From: Ciceribacter sichuanensis
GTDB taxonomy: Bacteria; Pseudomonadota; Alphaproteobacteria; Rhizobiales; Rhizobiaceae
Assembly (NCBI RefSeq): GCF_024055605.1
Contig: NZ_JAMXLX010000006.1
Location: forward strand, 186,001 to 250,000
Length of the DNA: 64,000 bases
Direction of reading: 5' to 3'
In this document: in pieces, positions 43,216 to 51,474 of the stretch
Layout of the letters: each line of letters starts with the position of its first letter
How positions within the stretch are numbered: the first letter of the stretch is position 1
Translations under genes and position numbers: made by a program
Notes under the pieces: model-generated
What the model was told of the DNA's origin: nothing
What the model saw: the letters and a program-made list of their open reading frames with translations, nothing else
Database searches by the model: none

Positions 43216-44346
43216 ATGATGATCAGGAAACTGCTTTCTACAGCCGCAATTATTGTGGCCTGCACCGCCGCACCGGCACTGGCCGAACTGAAGGTCGGCT
43301 CGATCGTGGAGCTGTCCGGGCCGGGCGCTGCCGCCGGCACCAATTTCCGCGACGGCGTGAAGATGGGCTTCGAGGAGATCAACGCCGCCGGCGGCATTCT
43401 CAAGGAGCCGGTGAAGATCATCGAATATGACAGCCAGACCGATCCGCAGGTCTCCCGCGCCATGGTGCAGAAGGCGATCGACGATGAAGTCTATGCCATC
43501 ATGGGCACCGTGTTTTCGTCATCGACCGTGGTGAACATGATGGTCGCCAAGCAGTATGGCATTCCGCAGTTCACCGGCTCGGAAGCCCCGTCGATCACCG
43601 CCAAGGGCAACCCCTACATCTTCCGCACCGCTTTCGGCTCCCAGAAGGGCGTGCCGAAGCTCGTCAAATACATGGTCGAGAAGATGGGCGTGAAGAAGGT
43701 CGGCGTGGCCTGGGCCAATACCGAATTCGGCAAGGGCGGCCATCAGGCTTTCCTCGATGAAGCCCAGAAGGCTGGTCTGGAAATTGTCGTCGATGTGCCT
43801 TCCGAACAGGCGCAGGCTGATTTCTCCGCCGACGTGCTGAAGCTGAAGAACTCCGGCGCCGAAGCGTTCTTCGTCTATTACACGGAAGAAGAATGCGCCC
43901 GCTTCCTGCGCGAAGCCCGCAAGCAGGGTCTCGACAAGCCGCTGGTCGGCGAAACCACGCTGATCGGCCACAAGGTGATCGAGCTTGCCGGCGATGCGGC
44001 CAACGGCGCCATGGGCCATGTCGGCCTGACGCCCGACGCCGATATTCCGGGGCTCAAGGAAATGGTCGAACGCTTCAAGTCCGAGTTCAAGTACACGCCT
44101 GACCATAACGCCATCAAGGGCTATACCGCCGCCTGGACGCTCAAATACGCCACCGAACTCGTCGGCAGCCCCGATAGCAAGGCCATTGCCGAAAAGCTGC
44201 ACGGCCTGACGCTGAAGGCCTCCGAATATCCCGGCGTTCTCATGGACGTGAGCTGGGACGAGACCGGCGAAATGTCCCGCGAGAGTTTCTTCGTGAAGGT
44301 CGAGAACGGCAAGCAGGTTGTTGACGCGATCCTTCCTCCGAACTGA
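43216..44346 (+). CDS. Branched-chain amino-acid-type ABC transporter substrate-binding protein (LivK type)
   Basis: A 376-aa periplasmic protein (Peripla_BP_6) with a clear signal peptide (LLSTAAIIVACTAAPALA, cut before ELKVG). The typical opening is LKVGSIVELSGPGAAAGTNFRDGVKMGFEEINAAGGI. Many such proteins in soil alphaproteobacteria bind aromatic or alicyclic acids rather than amino acids, and the enzyme neighbours here suggest the same. GGGAGG stands before ATG 43216/43219. It starts the transporter part of the operon; a 9-bp GC stem-loop follows. Confidence 0.87.
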   Translation: MMIRKLLSTAAIIVACTAAPALAELKVGSIVELSGPGAAAGTNFRDGVKMGFEEINAAGGILKEPVKIIEYDSQTDPQVSRAMVQKAIDDEVYAIMGTVFSSSTVVNMMVAKQYGIPQFTGSEAPSITAKGNPYIFRTAFGSQKGVPKLVKYMVEKMGVKKVGVAWANTEFGKGGHQAFLDEAQKAGLEIVVDVPSEQAQADFSADVLKLKNSGAEAFFVYYTEEECARFLREARKQGLDKPLVGETTLIGHKVIELAGDAANGAMGHVGLTPDADIPGLKEMVERFKSEFKYTPDHNAIKGYTAAWTLKYATELVGSPDSKAIAEKLHGLTLKASEYPGVLMDVSWDETGEMSRESFFVKVENGKQVVDAILPPN

Positions 44347-44365
44347 TCCGGGTAAATGAACCCCT

Positions 44366-44387
44366 GCCGGCGGCCTGTGCCGCCGGC
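44366..44387 (+). terminator. Stem-loop after the Liv SBP gene
   Basis: A perfect 9-bp stem GCCGGCGGC / GCCGCCGGC with a CTGT loop lies between the SBP and permease genes. No T-run follows, so it is probably an RNA stabiliser or attenuator. Confidence 0.5.
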
Positions 44388-44439
44388 TCTGATCCAAAAG
44401 CTTTCACAAAGCCGACCACCAGCCCCTGAGGACGAACCC

Positions 44440-45318
44440 ATGGCCGAGCTTATCCAGATTCTCATCTCCGGCCTTGCCGCCGGTTCCATCTATGCGCTGG
44501 CCGCGGTCGGTTTCACGCTGCTGTGGCAGGCGTCGCAAACCATCAACTTCGCCCAGGGCGAGTTCGTCATGCTGCCGGCCTTCTTCGTGCTCGTCGGCAT
44601 GACCGTCTTCGGCCTGCCGCTATGGCCCTCGGTGTTTCTGGCGCTGGCGCTATCGCTCCTGATCCTCGGCGTGGCCTTCAAGCGGCTGATCGTCGAACCG
44701 ATGCTGCTGCATGGCACCCTGCCGCTGGTCATCGCCACCATCGCGCTCGGCCTGCTGATGAAGGAAAGCGTCAAGGAATTCTACGGCGCCACCGCCCAGC
44801 CGTTTCCGGCGATCTTCCCGCAGACGGTCTATCACGTCGCGGGCGCCAGCGTGTCCGTTCAGGACATCGGCAACCTCGTCGTTTCCATGCTGGCGATCGG
44901 TGGGCTGCAGCTCTTCCTCAACCGCACCCGCACCGGGCGCTGCATGCAGGCGAGCGCCCAGAACCCGGCGGTCGCCCAAATCCTCGGCGTCAACGTCAAG
45001 CGCATGGTGCTCTATACCTTCCTCATCAATGCGGCGCTCGCCACCATCGCCTCGGTGCTGATCTCGCCGATCTACCTCGCCAAGTTCTCCAATGGCGAGA
45101 CGCTCGGCCTCGTCGCCTTCATCGCGGCCATCGTCGGCGGCTTCAACCAGATCCGCGGCGCGCTGGTCGGCGGCCTGCTGATCGGGGTGATCGACAACTT
45201 ATCCGCCGTCTACATCTCGGCGGAATACCGCTCGGCCATGCCGCTTATCCTGCTCATCGCCATCATCCTGCTGCGCCCGCAGGGCCTGCTCGGCACCCCG
45301 GAAGGGAGAACCGTATGA
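44440..45318 (+). CDS. livH: Liv-type ABC transporter permease (LivH)
   Basis: A 292-aa permease with the typical N-terminus LISGLAAGSIYALAAVGFTLLWQASQTINFAQGEF and the C-terminal GLVAFIAAIVGGFNQIRGALVGGLLIGVI. GAGGA precedes ATG 44440. Its stop overlaps the LivM start. It forms the channel with LivM in the inner membrane. Confidence 0.9.
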   Translation: MAELIQILISGLAAGSIYALAAVGFTLLWQASQTINFAQGEFVMLPAFFVLVGMTVFGLPLWPSVFLALALSLLILGVAFKRLIVEPMLLHGTLPLVIATIALGLLMKESVKEFYGATAQPFPAIFPQTVYHVAGASVSVQDIGNLVVSMLAIGGLQLFLNRTRTGRCMQASAQNPAVAQILGVNVKRMVLYTFLINAALATIASVLISPIYLAKFSNGETLGLVAFIAAIVGGFNQIRGALVGGLLIGVIDNLSAVYISAEYRSAMPLILLIAIILLRPQGLLGTPEGRTV

Positions 45319-46289
45319 CCCGTCTTCAACCCGTACTTCTCGTCCTCGGCATCGCGGCGCTGCTCGTCGCGCCCATCGGCCAGGGCAATTACATCGTCTA
45401 CACGCTCTGCTCGTGGCTCTTGTTCTCCATCGCCGCCATGGGGCTCAATCTGACGCTCGGCTATGCCGGTCAGGTCAGCCTCGCACAGGCGGCCTTCATG
45501 GGCATCGGCGCCTACATCACCTCGCTGATGACGCTTGCTGGCATCCACTGGGGCCTTGCCGCGATCATCTCGATTGCCGCAAGCTTCGCCGTCGGCCTCG
45601 TGCTCGGCTATCCGGCGCTGCGCGTGCAGCACCACTTCCTCGCCTTCGTGACGCTTGCCTTCAACACGCTGCTGTTCCTGGTGCTGCGCAACGAGGAGGA
45701 GATTACCGGCGGCTCCTTCGGGCTTTCGGGCATGGAGCGTCCGTCCTTCTTCGGTCTCGCCACCGACAGCAACATGGCCTTCTACTATTTCTCGTTGGCC
45801 TGCTTCCTCGTTGCGGCCTTCGTCTTGTGGTGGATCCTGCGTTCGCCCTGGGGCCGCGCCTTCAAGGCGCTCCGGGAAAACCCGGTCCGGGCCGAAAGCC
45901 TCGGCCTCAAGATCCGCCGCCAGACGCTGCTCGCCTTCGCCATCGGCTCCGCCTTTGGCGGTTTGGCTGGCGCGCTGCAGGCACCGCTGGTGCAGTTCAT
46001 CGAGCCCGGCAGCTTCGCGCTCATCCATTCCCTGAAGCTTCTGCTGATGGTGGTGGTCGGTGGTTCCGGCTTCTTCTTCGGCCCGATGCTGGGCGCTGCC
46101 GTGGTCATCCTGCTGCCGGAAGTGCTGCGCTTCACCGAGGGTTATTACCTCATCATCTACGCGGCCATGGTGATCGTGCTGATGGTCTATTCGCCGAACG
46201 GCCTGATCGGCCTCGGCCAGCGTATCGCGGAAAAGCTGAAGCCCCGGCATGAGGCCCGCCGCGACCTGCAACAGGGGGTACAGCTGTGA
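45315..46289 (+). CDS. livM: Liv-type ABC transporter permease (LivM)
   Basis: A 324-aa permease with family blocks GLNLTLGYAGQVSLAQAAFMGIGAY and GSGFFFGPMLGAAVVILLPE, and a basic C-terminal tail. ATG 45315 follows GGGAG and overlaps the LivH stop; its own stop overlaps the LivG start. It is the second half of the channel. Confidence 0.9.
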   Translation: MTRLQPVLLVLGIAALLVAPIGQGNYIVYTLCSWLLFSIAAMGLNLTLGYAGQVSLAQAAFMGIGAYITSLMTLAGIHWGLAAIISIAASFAVGLVLGYPALRVQHHFLAFVTLAFNTLLFLVLRNEEEITGGSFGLSGMERPSFFGLATDSNMAFYYFSLACFLVAAFVLWWILRSPWGRAFKALRENPVRAESLGLKIRRQTLLAFAIGSAFGGLAGALQAPLVQFIEPGSFALIHSLKLLLMVVVGGSGFFFGPMLGAAVVILLPEVLRFTEGYYLIIYAAMVIVLMVYSPNGLIGLGQRIAEKLKPRHEARRDLQQGVQL

Positions 46290-47038
46290 ACATGAACGCA
46301 CCCATCCTCTCCGTCCACAACATCTCCAAGCGCTTCGGCGGCATCCGCGCCGTCAACGGGGTGAGCTTCGAGGTTCAGAAGGGCGAGATCCTCGGCCTGA
46401 TCGGGCCAAACGGCTCCGGCAAGTCGACCCTGTTCAACTGCATTCTCGGCCAGTTGCGCCCGAGCGAGGGCCACTGCGAGATCAACGGCAAGTCCACCGA
46501 CGGCGTGCGTCCGGCGGACCTGTCGCTGATGGGCGTCGGCCGTACCTTCCAGCAGCTTTCGGTCTTCCCGAAGATGAGCGTTCTCGACAACGTCATTCTT
46601 GCAGGCCAGGAGCACGAGGGCTCGATACTCTCGCGCCTGTTCGGCAAGCCGGATGCGGGCCTCACCGAAAAGGCCGAGCAGCTGATCGAGTTCTTCCGCC
46701 TGACGCCTTATCGCGATACGGCGGCGGGCTCGCTTTCCTATGGACAGCAGAAGCTGGTGGATGCCGCCATGGCCTTCATGGCCGGTCCCGGCATCGTGCT
46801 TCTCGACGAGCCGGCGGGCGGCGTGAACCTCACCATGCTCGGGCATCTGAAGGAACGGTTGATCACCTACAACCGCGAGCACGGCACGACCTTCGTCGTC
46901 ATCGAACATAACATGGAGTTCGTCATGTCGCTCTGCACGCGCATCATCGTGCTGGCGCAGGGCGAGGTTATCGCCGAGGGGACACCGGACGAGATCCGGT
47001 CGAACCAGATGGTCATCGACGCTTATCTTGGAGGCTGA
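46286..47038 (+). CDS. livG: Liv-type ABC transporter ATPase (LivG)
   Basis: A 250-aa ATPase with Walker A GPNGSGKST (40-48), signature LSYGQQKLVDAAMA and the LivG C-terminal end VIAEGTPDEIRSNQMVIDAYLG. GTG 46286 overlaps the LivM stop; ATG 46292 is an alternative. It powers the importer together with LivF. Confidence 0.9.
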   Translation: MNMNAPILSVHNISKRFGGIRAVNGVSFEVQKGEILGLIGPNGSGKSTLFNCILGQLRPSEGHCEINGKSTDGVRPADLSLMGVGRTFQQLSVFPKMSVLDNVILAGQEHEGSILSRLFGKPDAGLTEKAEQLIEFFRLTPYRDTAAGSLSYGQQKLVDAAMAFMAGPGIVLLDEPAGGVNLTMLGHLKERLITYNREHGTTFVVIEHNMEFVMSLCTRIIVLAQGEVIAEGTPDEIRSNQMVIDAYLGG

Positions 47039-47039
47039 C

Positions 47040-47762
47040 ATGCTGGAGATGAAGAAAGTCACCGGCGGCTACGGCCGCATCACCATTCTCAACGGAACCT
47101 CGTTCAACATCCCCAAGGCGTCGATCACCACGGTGATCGGCCCGAACGGCGCCGGCAAGTCGACGGTGTTCAAGGCGATCTTCGGGCTTCTGAGCATCCA
47201 TTCGGGCGAGATCCTGCTGGATGGCGAGGACGTGACGCGCAAGTCTCCGGCGGAGATGATCGCCCGTGGCGTCACCTATGTGCCGCAGGGCCGCAACGTG
47301 GTGCCGCAGCTTTCGGTGCTGCATAACCTCGAGCTTGGCGGCATCACGTCGAAGGACCAGGCCCGGGTGAAGCGGCGTATGGAAGAGGTGATGGACCAGT
47401 TTCCGATGCTGCGCCAGCGCAGGGACCAGAAGGCGATCGAGCTTTCCGGCGGCCAGCAGAAGCAGCTGGAGATCGCCCGCGCCCTGCTGCTCGATCCCAA
47501 GCTGATCCTGATCGACGAGCCCTCGATCGGCCTGTCGCCCAATCTGGTGCAGGAAGTATTCCAGACGCTGATCCGCCTGCGCGATCAGGGCGTGACCATC
47601 CTGATGGTCGAGCAGAACGCCAAGGCGGCCCTTGCCATGTCCGACTACGGCCTCGTCCTCGAACTCGGCCAGACCCGCATGTTCGACAAGGCCGATACGC
47701 TACTGAAGGACCCCCGCGTCGGCCAGCTCTTCCTCGGCGGCCACATCGAGGACGCCGCCTGA
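47040..47762 (+). CDS. livF: Liv-type ABC transporter ATPase (LivF)
   Basis: A 240-aa ATPase with Walker A GPNGAGKST (34-42), signature LSGGQQKQLEIARAL and Walker B LILIDEPSIGLSP. GGAGG six bases before ATG 47040 sets the start. It is the last gene of the eight-gene operon that starts with flavoprotein paralogue 2; a terminator follows 37 bp later. Confidence 0.9.
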   Translation: MLEMKKVTGGYGRITILNGTSFNIPKASITTVIGPNGAGKSTVFKAIFGLLSIHSGEILLDGEDVTRKSPAEMIARGVTYVPQGRNVVPQLSVLHNLELGGITSKDQARVKRRMEEVMDQFPMLRQRRDQKAIELSGGQQKQLEIARALLLDPKLILIDEPSIGLSPNLVQEVFQTLIRLRDQGVTILMVEQNAKAALAMSDYGLVLELGQTRMFDKADTLLKDPRVGQLFLGGHIEDAA

Positions 47763-47798
47763 GGGCGTTAGAAATCCCTCCCAGGGTATGATGCGAAG

Positions 47799-47829
47799 AG
47801 GCCCGGTGAATGTGTCACCGGGCCTTTTC
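47799..47829 (+). terminator. Rho-independent terminator of the Liv operon
   Basis: A perfect 11-bp stem AGGCCCGGTGA / TCACCGGGCCT with a 5-nt loop is followed by TTTCT. It ends the flavoprotein/Liv operon. Confidence 0.8.
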
Positions 47830-47844
47830 TGTCTCTCCCCCGTC

Positions 47845-47867
47845 ATCCTCGGGCTTGTCCCGAGGAT
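47845..47867. repeat. REP-like palindrome in the 47763-48109 gap
   Basis: A 9-bp dyad ATCCTCGGG / CCCGAGGAT with a 5-nt loop has the form of the common rhizobial 'cgtcatcctcgggcttg' palindromes. A partial further arm (GCCCGAGCATGAGGGTGACG) follows. The gap also holds the Liv terminator and the repeat at 48063-48111; I see no gene in it. Confidence 0.5.
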
Positions 47868-48062
47868 CTACCCACGTCAACAGAATCAATCGTGTGCGGA
47901 TGCACGGGGCAGGCCCGAGCATGAGGGTGACGGGGTTGTCCATCTTTGTGATCAAACGAAGAGGCCCGGTGCACGCCCAGGCCTGTTCGTTTCATCGCTC
48001 TCGACTTTGGAGCATTTCCGGCGATAACAGCAACGCCTGCAATGCTCTATCTCTTGGGTCTC

Positions 48063-48111
48063 ACGCAATTCCGGACGCAAAACCGGTTCCCACTTTCGCT
48101 GATATTGCTCT
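48063..48111. repeat. Rhizobial intergenic repeat, copy 2
   Basis: The CGCAATTCCGGACGCAAAACC segment with its ...TTGCTCT end matches the element at 342-389 and runs up to the stop codon of the SDR gene. A GAGCATTTCCGG arm at about 48011 may be its other end. Confidence 0.55.
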
Positions 48112-48868
48112 AAGCCGACGCATCCCCGAAATCGCCGAAGGCGGTCCAGCCGCCATCGACCGGCAGCACGATGCCGGTGATGCCGGAGGCCTCGGGCGAT
48201 GCCAGAAAGACGATTGCCGCCGCCACTTCCTCGGCGGCAATCAGCCGGCCGATCGGGGTGCGTCGGCGGATGGTCGGCAGATCGACGCGGCCGGCATCGG
48301 CGAGCTTCTTCACCAGCGCCGTTTCCACGAAGGCCGGTGCGACGGCGTTGACCCGCACGCCCCTGCCCGCCCATTCGCAGGCCAAGGCCCGCGTCATGGC
48401 GACGACCCCGGCCTTGGCCGCGCCATAGGCGTTGCGTTTCGGCAACCCGGTGAGGCCGGCGATGGAGGAGAGGTTGACGATTGCGCCGCTGCCCCGCGCC
48501 ACCATGCCCTTCGCCACCTCCCGCGACATGACGAAGGTTCCGGCAAGGTGCACGTCCAGCACCTTGCGGAAGGCATCGAGCCCCTGCTCCAGCGTGGGCA
48601 GATGGCTGTCGCCGATACCGGCATTGTTGACGAGAACATCGAAGGCGGCGGAGGCCGATACCTCCGCCGCCCGTGCCTCGTCGGTGATATCGCAGGCGAT
48701 ACCTCGATGAGGCGAACCGGGATGGATCTGTCTGAGTTGCGCGGCGCGTTCCACGGCCTTTTCGCCGTCGAGATCGGCAATCGTTACCCGATAGCCGGCC
48801 TCGGCGAGCTTGAGCGCCGTGGCAAATCCGATGCCGTCGGCGCCTCCGGTGACCAGCGCCTCACGCAT
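48110..48868 (-). CDS. Short-chain dehydrogenase/reductase A
   Basis: A 252-aa classical SDR with cofactor motif TGGADGIG (7-14), NNAG, catalytic Ser (LSSIAG) and YGAAK. An Asp after the second strand (IADLD) suggests NAD(H). It overlaps the upstream SDR B gene by 8 bp. It is the last of a three-gene operon with SDR B and flavoprotein paralogue 3, and would oxidise or reduce a ring alcohol or ketone of the same pathway. Confidence 0.85.
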   Translation of the reverse strand: MREALVTGGADGIGFATALKLAEAGYRVTIADLDGEKAVERAAQLRQIHPGSPHRGIACDITDEARAAEVSASAAFDVLVNNAGIGDSHLPTLEQGLDAFRKVLDVHLAGTFVMSREVAKGMVARGSGAIVNLSSIAGLTGLPKRNAYGAAKAGVVAMTRALACEWAGRGVRVNAVAPAFVETALVKKLADAGRVDLPTIRRRTPIGRLIAAEEVAAAIVFLASPEASGITGIVLPVDGGWTAFGDFGDASA

Positions 48869-49640
48869 AGCCCGGCCTCGGCACGAGGCCCATCAGGGAC
48901 TGGGTCAGGCCGCCATCGACCACCACATCCTGACCCGTCACGTAGGATGCGCGCGGCGAAGCAAGGAACAGCGCCACATCCGCCATGTCGTCGGGCGTGG
49001 CGATGCGGCGCAGCGGTACCATGGCCTCACGCCGCGCCTTGGTCTCGGTATCGGCATAGAAGGCTTCCGAAAGCGGGGTGCGCACCAGACCGGGGCTCAG
49101 CGTGTTGGACCTCACGCCCTTCGGACCCCATTCATAGGCGAGCTGGCGCGACAGCATCAGGATCGCCGCCTTGGATGCGGAATAGGCGCCGCTTGCCGGC
49201 TGCGGTTCGCTGCCGGCGACGCTCGCGACATGGACCAGAGCACCGGAGCCCCGCGCCATCATTCCCTTACCGAAGGCCTGTGCCGCCAGCATGTAGCCGG
49301 TGAGGTTGACTGACAGCATCATCGACCAGTCTTCAACGGACACGCTGTCGAGTGGGCCGGGGCGCAGCACGCCGGCATTGTTGACGAGGATATCCGCGCC
49401 GCCCTGCACATTCACCCGGCCGGCCGCCGCCTCGATCTCCTCCGGCCGCGACAGGTCGCAGGCGAGAGCGAGGGCGTCGTTGCCCAGTTCGTCGGCAAGC
49501 GGCTGTGTGCGGTCAAGGGTGCGGTCGATCAGAACGACGCGCGCGCCCTGCCCGGCAAAGGCGCGGGCAAGCGCCTGACCTATGCCACCGCCGGCCCCGG
49601 TGATGACGGCGGTCTTTCCCTCCAGTCCAAGCCAGTTCAC
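48861..49640 (-). CDS. Short-chain dehydrogenase/reductase B
   Basis: A 259-aa classical SDR with TGAGGGIG, NNAG, catalytic Ser (VASVAG) and YSASK. The start is GTG 49640, overlapping the flavoprotein stop. Asp-Arg after the second strand (LIDRTLDR) leaves NAD against NADP use open. Two different SDRs next to a flavoprotein suggest successive alcohol oxidations on one substrate. Confidence 0.85.
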   Translation of the reverse strand: MNWLGLEGKTAVITGAGGGIGQALARAFAGQGARVVLIDRTLDRTQPLADELGNDALALACDLSRPEEIEAAAGRVNVQGGADILVNNAGVLRPGPLDSVSVEDWSMMLSVNLTGYMLAAQAFGKGMMARGSGALVHVASVAGSEPQPASGAYSASKAAILMLSRQLAYEWGPKGVRSNTLSPGLVRTPLSEAFYADTETKARREAMVPLRRIATPDDMADVALFLASPRASYVTGQDVVVDGGLTQSLMGLVPRPGYA

Positions 49641-51355
49641 GATGCTTTCTCCCTGTTGTCCGTTTTGCTGTCTGCTTCCTGTGCGATGCCGGCGAGATGG
49701 CGTCCGGTGATCCAGCCGAAGGTCATGGCGGGGCCGAGTGTGATGCCGGCGCCGGGATAGTTGCCGCCCATGATCGAGGCCCGATCATTGCCGACGGCAT
49801 AGAGGCCGGGGATGACAGCTCCCTGCCGGTCGAGCACTTCGCCCGGAACCGTCGTCTTTAATCCGTCAAACGTGCCGAGATCGCCCATCTCCATGCGAAC
49901 CGCATAGAACGGCCCCTGCTCCACCGGTGCGACGGCCGGATTGGGCTTGTGGTCCGGGTCCGCGAGATAGCGGTTGAACGACGTCTCACCACGATGGAAG
50001 GCCTCGTCGCGGCCCTCGCGCGCGCCGCGATTGAAGGTCGAGACGGTCTCCTCCAGCCCTTGTGTGTCGATGCCGCAGGCGCGTGCCAGTTCGGCAAGGG
50101 TTCTTCCCTTCTTCAGGTAGCCGCTGCGCAGCCACAGCCAGAGCGGCATGGGGGCGGGCTTGGCATGGCCGAGACCGTATTTGCGGATGGTGCGGTGGTC
50201 GCAGATCAGCCACGCCGCCGCCTCGCCGGAGGCGACCATGGCGGCGCCGACATCGTGATAGCTCTCGCTCTCGTTGGTAAAGCGCCGGCCGTTCGAAAGC
50301 ACGGCGATCATGCCGGGCTTGTAGCGGTCGAGCAGGTGCGGAAACACGCCCTTGCCCGGCACCCGGCTCACCGGCATCCAAGCGGCCGGTTGTGGGTATT
50401 CGGTATCGAAGGCAGCCCCCGCTTCCTCCCCAAGCCTTATGCCGTCGCCGGTGATGGCTTCCGGCACCGGCGAAAAATGCCCGCCGCCGGCCTTCAGATG
50501 GGCGTAGGCCTCCGCCCGGCGCGCGAGATCATGGGCATAGCCGCCGCAGGCCAGCACGACGCCGCGCCGCGCGGTGATCCGTCCCGGGTTCTTTCCGCCG
50601 ATATCGACACCGATGACGCGGCCATCCGCCTTGACGAGGTGCATCGCCGGGGTTTCGGTGAGGATCGGAATGCCGAGATCGAGGCAGCTCTTTGCCAGCC
50701 GGGCGGCGAGCGCATTGCCGCTGGTGACCTGAACGCCCCGGCCGTGGCGAACCACCTCGCCGGCATGGGCGACCAGCCGTTTCAGCACATAGGCGAAGGA
50801 TGCAACCGACTTCGTGGCGTTGAAGAAGTGCTTGATGTCGGCATTCGAGGAATTGAACATCATGCCCATGAAGGTGATGGTCGAAAGCGGCGGCCTCAGC
50901 CGCTTCAGGTCGGCCCCAAGGGCGCTGGTGTCGAAGGGCGCGGCAAGCACCGAACGCCCGACATCCACGCCGCCATCCATCGTCGGATGATAGTCCGGAT
51001 AAAGCGTCGGCACGAACTGGACCGCCGTTTCCTTCTCGAACCAGTCGAGCATGCGCGGTCCTGCCTCCAGATAGGCGTCGACGGCCTCCGGCTGGAACCA
51101 GTTTCCCGTCTCCGCCGCCATGTAGCGGCGCGCGGCCTCGCGGGTATCGCCGGGATTGTTCGTCCTGCCGTGGCGGTTGCCGGGGATCCACAGCACGCCG
51201 CCGGAAAAGGCAGTGGTGCCGCCGAAGACGGCTTCCTTCTCGATGACGATGACCGACAGCCCGTATTTTCTAGCGGTGATCGCCGTCGCGAGTCCTCCCG
51301 CGCCGGATCCGACCACCAGCACGTCACAGACGCGCCCTTCGCTTGCCCGTTCCAT
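49637..51355 (-). CDS. FAD_binding_2 flavoprotein dehydrogenase (3-ketosteroid dehydrogenase-like), paralogue 3
   Basis: A 572-aa flavoprotein with FAD motif GSGAGG (16-21), GGTTAFSGGVLWIPGN (45-60) and C-terminal GNYPGAGITLGPAMTFG. It aligns well by eye with paralogue 1: both share an RTL.ELARACGID..-LEETV stretch and a FHRG...NR block. GGGAGG fits ATG 51355; the open frame to 51460 lacks a site. It heads the operon with SDR B and SDR A and is divergent from an AraC gene that probably regulates it. Confidence 0.82.
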   Translation of the reverse strand: MERASEGRVCDVLVVGSGAGGLATAITARKYGLSVIVIEKEAVFGGTTAFSGGVLWIPGNRHGRTNNPGDTREAARRYMAAETGNWFQPEAVDAYLEAGPRMLDWFEKETAVQFVPTLYPDYHPTMDGGVDVGRSVLAAPFDTSALGADLKRLRPPLSTITFMGMMFNSSNADIKHFFNATKSVASFAYVLKRLVAHAGEVVRHGRGVQVTSGNALAARLAKSCLDLGIPILTETPAMHLVKADGRVIGVDIGGKNPGRITARRGVVLACGGYAHDLARRAEAYAHLKAGGGHFSPVPEAITGDGIRLGEEAGAAFDTEYPQPAAWMPVSRVPGKGVFPHLLDRYKPGMIAVLSNGRRFTNESESYHDVGAAMVASGEAAAWLICDHRTIRKYGLGHAKPAPMPLWLWLRSGYLKKGRTLAELARACGIDTQGLEETVSTFNRGAREGRDEAFHRGETSFNRYLADPDHKPNPAVAPVEQGPFYAVRMEMGDLGTFDGLKTTVPGEVLDRQGAVIPGLYAVGNDRASIMGGNYPGAGITLGPAMTFGWITGRHLAGIAQEADSKTDNREKAS

Positions 51356-51429
51356 GATTTCCTCCCGTTTCTTGCACTCCACGGGGAAATTGCTACGCGC
51401 GGGAAGAGACGGGACCAATGGACGCTGCC

Positions 51430-51444
51430 GTGCAATTGTTGCAC
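51430..51444. promoter_or_regulatory. Candidate operator between flavoprotein 3 and araC
   Basis: GTGCAATTGTTGCAC is a perfect 6-bp-arm dyad with a 3-nt centre. It lies 31 bp before the araC start and 75 bp before the flavoprotein start, and nearly matches the dyad at 6443-6457. Its place also argues against the upstream ATG 51418 as the araC start. Confidence 0.45.
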
Positions 51445-51474
51445 AATTCGATGGGAGCAATGACGGGAGGAAAA

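Noticed and set aside
35644..51355. Reading the three flavoproteins as a steroid-degradation pathway
   Set aside because: The motif similarity to ketosteroid dehydrogenases is real, but no other steroid gene (oxygenase, ring-cleavage, side-chain or hydratase genes) is present in the window.
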